Assembly (NCBI GenBank): GCA_958510825.1
Contig: OY294044.1
Location: 40,212,791 to 40,276,790 of the forward strand
Length of the DNA: 64,000 nucleotides
Source of the DNA: Brachypterus glaber
Lineage: Eukaryota; Arthropoda; Insecta; Coleoptera; Kateretidae
Reading direction: 5' to 3'
Part shown: piece after piece, positions 56,814 through 64,000 of the stretch
Layout of the letters: each line of letters begins with the position of its first letter
How positions within the stretch are numbered: position 1 is the first letter of the stretch
Made by a program: the position numbers and the translations under genes
The notes under the pieces: generated by a model
What the model was told of the DNA's origin: nothing
What the model saw: only the letters and a program-made list of their open reading frames with translations
Databases searched by the model: none

Positions 56814-57818
56814 ATGTTAACTAATTTAACTAATGCATTAGATGAGGGTGAAGTTAAAGCAATGGTCTATGAGGATATCCTTGATTGTATGAAAGGTAAG
56901 AGTGCTAACCTTAATATACTTCACTTTAATATTAGAAGTCTAAACCACAATTTTAATGAATTATTAGCCTATTTAAGTCCGGTTATTGATAACCTAGATA
57001 TATTAGTCTTGTCGGAGACTTGGAATGCTGATGTTACTGGGAATTTTCATATAGACAATTTTGAAATGTTTAGTAACGGATCTAAAACTAATCAAAATGA
57101 TGGGCTTGTTTTGTACATTAGAAACACCATATCGGCAAATGTTGAGATTCTCTCGATTACGAACTCTAAACTATTAAGGGTAAATTTTGAAATTAATAAA
57201 ACTTGTGTTGGTATACTAGCTTCTTATAGACCCCCCTCCATCGATGTTAATACATACATTAAGGACTTAAAAAATATTTTAACTAGCATTAAAAAACAAA
57301 CACTAGAGATTTTGGTAGGTGATATAAATATAGATCTATTCGAAGCTAATAATAATGAGGTTATAGAATACGTGAATGTTTTAACTGAATATAGATACGA
57401 TCTGTGTTTAGATAAGCCTACTCGAGTCTCTAGCACCAAAAAGTCTCTTATTGACCACTTTAACTTACGTAATCCAACAAATTTAACCTTTTACTCGGGT
57501 GTGATTGAGAGTTGTATTACTGATCACTACGCTATTTTCTTATCCATTGAGTGCAAAAAACAAAATATAAATTCGAATTCTATTAGATCTGTAACTAAAA
57601 TTGACTATACTAAACTTAATAATTTATTGGAAAACGAAGAGTGGTCTGAAATTATGCTGTGCAAAAATAGTCAGTCTGCGTACAATAACTTTATACACAA
57701 ATTTAAAAATTACGTGGGTAATTGCACTAGTGTAAAGCAAATTAAAAAAATCAACAACAAAATCAAACCATGGATTACCGATGAAATTGTAGATGCGATT
57801 AGATTTAGGATAAACTAA
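56814..57818 (+). pseudogene. LINE ORF2 endonuclease domain
   Basis: 334 residues. AP-type endonuclease motifs are LNILHFNIRSLNHNF (start), LDILVLSETW (catalytic Glu), LASYRPPS, EILVGDINIDL and SLIDHF...ITDHYAIF (His of the active site). A linker follows up to NKIKPWITDEIVDAI. The frame then breaks near 57815 and RT continues in the next frame. It would nick target DNA for target-primed reverse transcription. The isolated frame lacks RT. Confidence 0.88.
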
Positions 57819-57819
57819 A

Positions 57820-58597
57820 AAAAAGGTCACAAAAAAGCGGATCTGGTCAACTTAATGGGGAGAATCGTTTAGTAAGAAACTCGTTAAATACTCTTATTAA
57901 AAATACAAAAAACATATATTACAAAAATAAGCTAAATGACGCTGGAGGTAATACAAAAAAAAATTGGGAAGTAGTGAATGAAAGTACAAACACAAAAAAA
58001 AGTAATAAGCAGCTGGATAACATAAACATTATAAAAAACGGCAAACAAGTAAACGATAACTATGACAAGGCCAATATTTTTAATGATTTCTTTACAAATA
58101 TAGGCAATAGAATGGCCTGCAAAATTAAAAATTTTCCTTTAACTGAAAATGAAATCTGTAAAACAAAAAACATACAAGCCTCTATTTTCTTAGAACCTGT
58201 AAGGGAAAACGAACTAATTTTAACAATTAATAAATTAAAAAATCACTGTTCTCCAGGGCCGGATAACATTTCAAACATTCTTTTAAAAAACTTTCACAAG
58301 CATATAACCCGCCCTTTGTCGCATATTATAAATCTGACCCTACATTCAGGAATTATTCCACAGCAGTGGAAAGACTCGGTAGTAGTTCCTATTTTTAAAG
58401 CTGGGGATCCCTCTGACCCCAATAACTACAGACCTATTTCATTAATTAACAGCTTTTCAAAAATATTTGAAACGTGTGTCAAAAATAGGCTTATAAACTT
58501 TTTCGATAAATTTAAGGTAATAAACAACAAGCAATTTGGTTTTAAAAAAAACACCAGCACGGCTGATGCTATTTTAGAACTATTTTCAGGTATTTAA
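57820..58597 (+). pseudogene. LINE ORF2 RT, fingers portion
   Basis: Continues ORF2 from about 57820; the open frame from 57974 encodes 207 residues. Visible motifs are IFNDFFTNIGN, INKLKNHCSPGPDNISNILL, GIIPQQWKDSVVVPIFKAGD, DPNNYRPISLINSFSKIFE and NKQFGFKKNTSTADAIL. It ends at 58597 by a frameshift before the catalytic block, which continues at 58600. Confidence 0.88.
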
Positions 58598-58599
58598 AA

Positions 58600-59079
58600 A
58601 ATATAAATGTTAACAAAAAATGCATTGCTGTGTTCCTTGATTTGGCAAAAGCCTTTGACACCGTTTCACATAAGGAACTTTTGCGCAGGTTGTATGAGGT
58701 TGGGGTCAGAGGTCCAGCTTACGCACTATTAAACAACTATCTTTCGAATAGGTTTCAAAGGGTAAGAGTAGGTAACAAGTTGAGTGAGTCATTGCAGATT
58801 GCTATGGGCGTGCCACAGGGGACGGTACTAGGTCCTATTCTCTTCCTTGTTTTTATAAATAATATTATCAATGTTAATTTTGAGGGAGACCTAGTATCGT
58901 TTGCTGATGACACGGCCATGGTGTTCTGTGATGACACATGGGAGGGTGCTAGAGCAAAGGCTGAAATAGGACTTCAATCTATTAGTAACTGGTTACGTTT
59001 TAGCAAATTATCTCTAAATACCGATAAAAGTAAATATATAGCATTTCCTAGCAAAATTTGTACCCAGCCTAATTTTTAA
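58600..59079 (+). pseudogene. LINE ORF2 RT, catalytic palm
   Basis: VFLDLAKAFDTVSHKELLRR contains the first catalytic Asp, AMGVPQGTVLGPILFLVFIN is motif B, and LVSFADDTAMVF contains FADD, the catalytic pair. The frame stops at 59079 after a likely frameshift. RT would extend cDNA from the nicked target end. Confidence 0.9.
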
Positions 59080-59713
59080 TTTCTGATTTTACATGAATAT
59101 GAATGCACTACTCCGTCTTGCTCTTGTCCTCAGGTAACTAGAACTGATAAAATTAAATATCTAGGCCTTATTGTAGACCAGCATTTGACCACACTATGTA
59201 CCTAAATAAAAAAATTAGACAAATTACCAACAAATTTTATATTTTACGCGACATATTGAATAGAAAGCTTTTACTGAGTACTTACAAAGCCCTGGTAGAA
59301 CCATTAATTAGTTATTGTATTGCAATATGGGGGGGGGTCTACATGAAAATTCTCTTCATCCATTACAAGTTACTCAAAACACGACCCTTAAAATTATATT
59401 ATATAAAAATAGATTGTTCAACACTAATGACCTATACGCACAAGCACAAGTTTTCAGTATTAAAAATTTTTACACCTATCACTGTTTAATCTTTGCTTTT
59501 AAAAACAGAGAAAGGAATCCTCCTACATTTGCAGTTAATACAAGATTTGCTAATCAAAATAACATACCCGTACCGCTTTGCAAAAAGGCACTTACTCAAA
59601 GATTTATTTTATACAATTCTGCCATACTATTTAACAGACTTCCTCAGGAGATAAAACTCATCAAAAACCTTAACAAATTTAAATCTAAAATTAAAAAGCC
59701 ATTCTTACTATAG
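59080..59713 (+). pseudogene. LINE ORF2 thumb and C-terminal region
   Basis: Two overlapping frames carry it: 59196-59489 (LRDILNRKLLLSTYKALVEP, LISYCIAIWGG) and 59315-59713 (PLQVTQNTTLKIILYKNRLF, ILYNSAILFNRLPQEIKLIK). The shift lies at a G-run near 59330. It ends at a TAG near 59711. This is the usual LINE C-terminal domain. Confidence 0.85.
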
Positions 59714-59938
59714 CTGTGTAAATAGCTATAGTTAAACAAACCTCACCTAATGCATTAACTCATTTAAAATTTTTATACTTACTTTTAAGAAATTCTTTAC
59801 TACTTTCTAAGCTATACTATTAAACATTTTTTTTTTCTTTTAAACTTGCAATTCAAGCATTTATGCTTAGGCAAGTAAAATATTATCAATATTATATAAT
59901 TATTATTTCTAAATAAAGATTATTATTATTATTATTAA
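59714..59938 (+). other. LINE 3' UTR and ATT tail
   Basis: Ends tctaaataaagattattatt with about five ATT units, then Gypsy RT sequence begins. Confidence 0.7.
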
Positions 59939-61090
59939 ATGCGTCAATATCCTTTGTCACCTTATTTAATAGAAATTTTACATAATGTTAAAAGATGATA
60001 TAGTTTCACCATCTTATTCTGATTTTAATTCACCAGTTTTATTAGTAAAAAAATCTAATGGTACATACCGTTTTTTTTTTTGATGGACGTAAATTAAATT
60101 CTATTACAAAAGGTGATTCACATCCTTTACCAAGGATAGATTCCATTTTAAGTTTGTTAGGCGATGCAAAATATATATCAAGTATAGATTTAAAGAATGC
60201 TTTTTGGCAGATTCCACTTTCAAAAACTGCTAAAGGAAAAACTGCATTTTCCGTACCTGGTAGGGGACTATTTGAATTTAATGTAATGTGTTATGGACTC
60301 AAAAATGGAACACAAAGTCAGCAAAGATTAATGGATAAACTTTTTCCTTTCTCCTTTTATCCAAATATATTTGTTTATATTGACGACATTATAATAGTAT
60401 CAAAAACTTTTGAGGAACATATTAAATTATTACAAATAGTACATAAAAAATTAAAATCTGCTAATCTTACAATAAATTTTGAAAAAAGTATTTTTTTTAG
60501 AAAATCACTTAAGTATTTAGGTTTTGTAATTGATAATTTTGGTTTGAGAACCGATCCGCAAAAAGTAGAAGCAATAATAAACTATCCTAGACCTACAAAT
60601 AGTACAAAGATAAAACGATTTTTAGGTATAGCTTCGTGGTATCGTAGATTTGTTAGGAATTTTTTAACAATTGTTAGTCCATTAAATTCACTTTTAAAGG
60701 GCAAAGGTAAAAAACAAGCCATTAGTTGGAATACTGATGCAGAAAAAGCTTTTTTATTGTTGAAGGAATCTTTAATAAATGCTCCAGCTTTAGCAAGTCC
60801 CAATTTTTCTTTACCATTTGTTATACAATGTGATGCTTCTTTAGTTGGCCTCGGTTCCATATTAACACAAACGCAAGATGGTCAAGAAAAAATAATAGAT
60901 TATGCTAGTAGAGCTTTAACACGTAGTGAAATAAAATATTCTGTAGGTGAAAAGGAATGTTTAGCTGTTTTGTTTGCTATAGATAGGTTTAGATCATATA
61001 TTGAAGGTGTTAAATTCACAGTAATTACAGATCATTCTTCATTAAAATATTTGAGTAATATGGTCGCTTGGCTAGATGGTCATTAAAATT
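59939..61090 (+). pseudogene. pol: Gypsy reverse transcriptase and RNase H
   Basis: RT starts within RQYPLSPYLIEIL at the LINE junction and shifts frame twice (near 59990 and 60080) before the open frame 60058-61086. Numbered in that frame: SSIDLKNAFW (41-50, first catalytic Asp), MCYGLKNGTQSQQRLM, YIDD (107-110, catalytic pair), FLGIASWYRRFVRNF. RNase H follows: IQCDASLVGLG (D259), EKECLAVLFAI (E300) and ITDHSSLKYL (D325). A shift near 61065 ends it at VAWLDGH. Residues needed for catalysis are present, but the frame is broken on both sides. Confidence 0.92.
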
Positions 61091-61760
61091 ACAGCAATAT
61101 GATATGGATATTGTATATCGTAGAGGTAAATTAAATGTAGTAGCTTTTGATAGAATAGAACCAGAAAAATCTATTTTTCCAGATGTAAATTTAATTAATT
61201 TTAATGTAAATGATTAAAATAGTGATAAATATTATATTCAGTTGAGGGAAAAAATTGGTAAAAGTCCAGATTCATATCCGCAATTTAAAGTTATTGATGA
61301 TAATATTTATAAGTTCATACCGACCAAGACAAAAGTAAAAAGTAATATTATAGAGTGGAAATTGTTAGTGCCTCAAAAATGTCGTAAACAAGTACTAAAA
61401 GAATGTCATGACGATGTATTAGCTTCTCATATGGGATTTTTTTAAACTTTTCATAGAATTTCAGAAACATATTTTTGGCCAAAAATGCGTAAAGATATTT
61501 TAAAGTATGTAAGATGTTGTAATATTTGTCAATCACAAAAAGTTAGTAATTCTGCACGTTTTGGATTGATGGGTCGTGAAAAAGAAGTAAATTATCCGTG
61601 GCAAGTTATTTCATGCGATTTGCAGGGACCTTTTCCCAGAAGTTCTAAAGGTTTTTGTTATCTTTTAGTCGTGTCAGACTGGTTTACAAAGTATACATTA
61701 TTACATCCTTTAAGGGAAGCTACTGCAAATGCAATATGTAAATTCATTCATTGGGAATGA
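61080..61760 (+). pseudogene. pol: Gypsy RNase H end and integrase N-terminal half
   Basis: Starts LKLQQYDMDIVYRRGKLNVV, the conserved end of RNase H, and hits a stop near 61216. The integrase HHCC zinc region follows (HDDVLASHMGF, a stop at 61443, FHRISETYFWPKM, CCNICQSQK). The core opens with VISCDLQGPFP (first Asp of DDE) and LLVVSDWFTKY. The frame moves again near 61745. Two stops and one shift break this section. Confidence 0.88.
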
Positions 61761-62430
61761 AGTTTTTTTAGTTTATGGAGTCTGTCAATTTTTAATTGTT
61801 GATGGAAAACAATTGGCTGGTAAAGTTTTTAAAAAATTAGCAGATGAATATAATGTACAGAAAATTTGGTTTAATGCACTTTACCATAGTCAAAATAATC
61901 CGACAGAAAGGCAACATCGCACAATTTCTACTGCTATAAGATCATATATAAAAGATAATCAAAAAGAATGGTGTAAAAATTTAGCAAAAATAGGTCTAGC
62001 TTTACGAACGTCTGTAAATGAAGTTACGGGGTATACGCCGGCATTTCTTAATTTTGGGAGGAATGTACCTATCACAGGAACTTATTATGGCAAAATGACA
62101 TCAACTGATGGTGTTAAATTAGAACCTTGTGACAGAGACTCGTATAGCCAAGACTTGGGACATCTTAAGGAGATTTTTGTTGATTGAAAGAAATATTTAC
62201 ATGAAGCTTATGAACGTAATAAGCGTACTTATGATTTGCGCAAGCGTGAAGTAAATTTTGAGATAGGTGAAAAAGTTTGGAGACGAAACAAAGTACTCTC
62301 AGATGCTAGTAAAAGTTTTGCTGCAAAACTTGCTCCAAAGTACATACTTTGCAAAGTTGTTGCGAAGAAGTCAAAGTTAGTGTATATTTTGGAAAATACA
62401 GATGGTCATAGAGGCGTGTTAAAGATCTAA
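61729..62430 (+). pseudogene. pol: Gypsy integrase C-terminal half
   Basis: Continues with GNEVFLVYGVCQFLIVDGKQ, where the usual LISDNG-type block is altered, then NNPTERQHRTIST with the catalytic Glu. It runs on to FLNFGRNVPIT. A TGA at 62185-62187 interrupts the same frame, which continues to 62430 with KREVNFEIGEKVWRRNKVLS and LAPKYILCKVV, the GPY/F-like C-terminal domain. Integrase joins element cDNA to host DNA; this copy is inactive. Confidence 0.88.
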
Positions 62431-62975
62431 AGAAATATTTTGGATCGAATAGTGACATTTCAGTTGGCTAAATTTTATTAAATAAGAATATATTCTTAGT
62501 ATCATTCGGAATGATATTTAAAAAATATGTATTGAAAATATTTTTAAGGGTACCCAAAACTTTTGTATATAGTAAAAAAATATATATAAATATATTTTTT
62601 GTAGAAGAGGATTCTGATGCGCGTAGTCTTATTTCTATTTTTTTTATCTTGATAAAATTTAGCTAAAAAGAAAAACAAAATTAATTATGACAATTACCTG
62701 ATTATGACAATTACCTGATTATGACACACATCGATAAAGTCCCAAAATTATGTTCTACATAAGAGTAGGCGGATGATACACGTAGTTATCAAGCTTAGCT
62801 ATTGTTAATTATCAAGTAGTATTTTAAATGATTTACATAAAGTATTGTATTTTTTGTTGATTTATTAAATAAAATATAGTATATATTTTAGCTATTTAAG
62901 TTAAATAGTTATAGAGTTTGGTATAAAAATATTTTTTGTATATTAAATATTTTTATTATTTTTGGAGGGGGCATG
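62431..62975 (+). other. Gypsy untranslated region before the 3' LTR
   Basis: AT-rich, no env-like frame. A direct repeat of gattatgacaattacct lies at 62682-62735. A purine run ggaggggg at 62964-62971 next to the LTR is the likely polypurine tract. Confidence 0.65.
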
Positions 62976-64000
62976 TGTAACGATATAAATCGTCACTATG
63001 TAATATAGCAAGGGTTAATTAAACTATTCGTTTATTTACGTTATAATTTAGGTTTATTTTGTATATAAATAGTTACGTACGTACAGAACTATATTGTATC
63101 TGGGACTATTTTGTAGCAGGAACTGAATTCTAACCATATAAGTCTCTATTCCATAGTTCTACCTGAAAATAGCATAAAGAAAACATAATTAGAATATAAT
63201 TTTTAATAATAAAGAATCATATGACTTATTTCTCTATAATACATTTGTCTATGGACTTACCTGGTTTTTATATGTTTCAGAGTCTATTGAGGGTTGGATT
63301 TCACTGGCTTTCATCTGTAGCTTGTCTCTCCTGGAAAGTTGTGTATGCTTTATTCCTTCGGGATAATCTAGAATTTGTTGAAAATAGTTTGCTGGAACTG
63401 CTCACTTAGATTCAGAATTTTGTTTATACTTAGTTCACACACTTAGTATTCTGTTCGTATTTTTATTAGTTTTGCTGATAAACAATAAGTATTGTTTATA
63501 TTTGTTTCTTAGAGTAATATTTTGAGGTTAGATATCACATATACGGATTTATTAGGAAATCTTTTTCTTGTTATTATTTTTGGTGTCGTTTCCGCCACCT
63601 TTATTAGGAATTCTACACGGTAAAACCGTAGTTGATAAAGACTTGCATAGATGTCGCTAATAGTTCTGAAATATGATTTTATTTACCTGAAAGATTCGTA
63701 CCTGTTGATAAGGTCGATTTTCCTTCTTCTTGAAGCACCTCTGATAAAAGATGGTGGTGTCGTATTGACAAGTGTTTATTTTCTGCAATCATCGAAGTAA
63801 TCCTTCATGTATTTTTATTTAAAGTTAGTGAAAATGAATATTTAAACAATGCGGAAGATATTGTAACTGTTATTTTCTAAAATTACGCATTTATAACGTT
63901 TCGATGGACATCGAAGACTTAGCACGACACGTATGTTACGTTTTTCTGTTTCTTAGAATATTTCTGAGATATAATTATTGTTTCAGCACCATTACTACAC
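62976..64000 (+). repeat. 3' LTR of the Gypsy element, cut by the window end
   Basis: Starts TGTAACGATATAAATCG and aligns with 54868-55882 throughout. It ends at the window edge in ccattactacac, so the LTR terminus and target duplication are outside. Confidence 0.9.

Larger units (their letters stand above)
56236..59938 (+). mobile_element. Nested CR1/jockey-like LINE
   Basis: Holds an ORF1 C-terminal fragment, ORF2 endonuclease and RT in order, a 3' UTR and an ATT-repeat tail (aataaagattattattatta) that abuts Gypsy RT sequence at about 59939. The left boundary is approximate. Multiple frameshifts make it non-functional. Confidence 0.85.
54868..64000 (+). mobile_element. Ty3/Gypsy LTR retroelement with nested LINE, incomplete at the window end
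   Basis: Two long direct repeats starting TGTAACGATATAAATCG (54868 and 62976) bound the element. Pol reads RT, RNase H, integrase (60000-62430), the Gypsy order. Gag and protease are not found; a CR1/jockey-like LINE occupies 56236-59938 between the 5' LTR region and RT. The LTRs are about 98.5% identical over 1 kb by eye, while pol has several frameshifts and stops. No env-like frame exists between pol and the 3' LTR. The element interrupts the LINE RT fragment at 54539. Confidence 0.9.

Noticed and set aside
62431..62975. Envelope gene of an errantivirus-like Gypsy element
   Set aside because: Only about 545 bp of stop-rich AT DNA lies between pol and the 3' LTR; no signal peptide or membrane segment is encoded.

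Overview
This is a eukaryotic, very AT-rich window made almost entirely of transposable-element debris. BEL/Pao and Ty3/Gypsy LTR elements, jockey/CR1-type, R4/Dong-type and Tx1/L1-type LINEs, a tRNA-derived SINE, TA-flanked mariner-like MITEs and long foldback palindromes occur together. This points to an arthropod, most likely an insect, but the order cannot be fixed from the sequence. I found no convincing host protein-coding gene, rRNA or functional tRNA gene, and no prokaryotic feature.

Layout. 1-3.1 kb: a 1.45-kb palindromic DNA element (158-1603) and short direct repeats. 3.15-9.61 kb: a large foldback element whose two arms are inverted GC-richer satellite arrays (116-bp monomers on the left, 260-bp on the right) around a modular, non-coding interior. 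9.6-12.3 kb: a small palindromic MITE, unrecognised DNA and a 292-bp tandem duplication. 12.3-14.0 kb: a probable Gypsy LTR, primer site and gag, cut by a 1.16-kb TA-flanked element (14049-15211). 16.7-21.8 kb: a decayed BEL/Pao element (gag, zinc knuckles, protease, RT, RNase H, integrase, DUF5641-like tail, polypurine tract, partial 3' LTR), truncated by a LINE scrap with an (AAAT)n tail. 22.5-24.0 kb: a 145-bp repeat and two palindromic MITEs. 24.26-29.05 kb (minus strand): an almost complete Tx1/L1-like LINE.

29.4-42.5 kb: a dense field of palindromes and MITEs, a hairpin carrying a hammerhead-ribozyme-like core, a SINE, and a 5'-truncated R4/Dong-type LINE lying between AAT microsatellites beside a 320-bp (ACGATA)n array. 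44.9-46.7 kb: a jockey/CR1-type LINE with an internal deletion. 50.74-51.69 kb: a second foldback whose arms are arrays of a ~17-bp CGCGAAAA unit. 53.6-54.87 kb: LINE coding scraps on both sides of a ~600-bp (TTATC)n array. 54.87-64.0 kb: a Gypsy element with LTRs of more than 1 kb, whose gag/protease region is absent and in whose place lies a frameshifted CR1/jockey-like LINE; the 3' LTR runs off the window.

The genes do not form a cellular pathway. They are retroelement gag/pol modules that once drove copying and insertion; nearly all are now interrupted by stops or frameshifts. The least explained material is the two foldbacks with satellite arms, the two CACGG-ended palindromes with 4-bp TYAG duplications, and the hammerhead-like hairpin.
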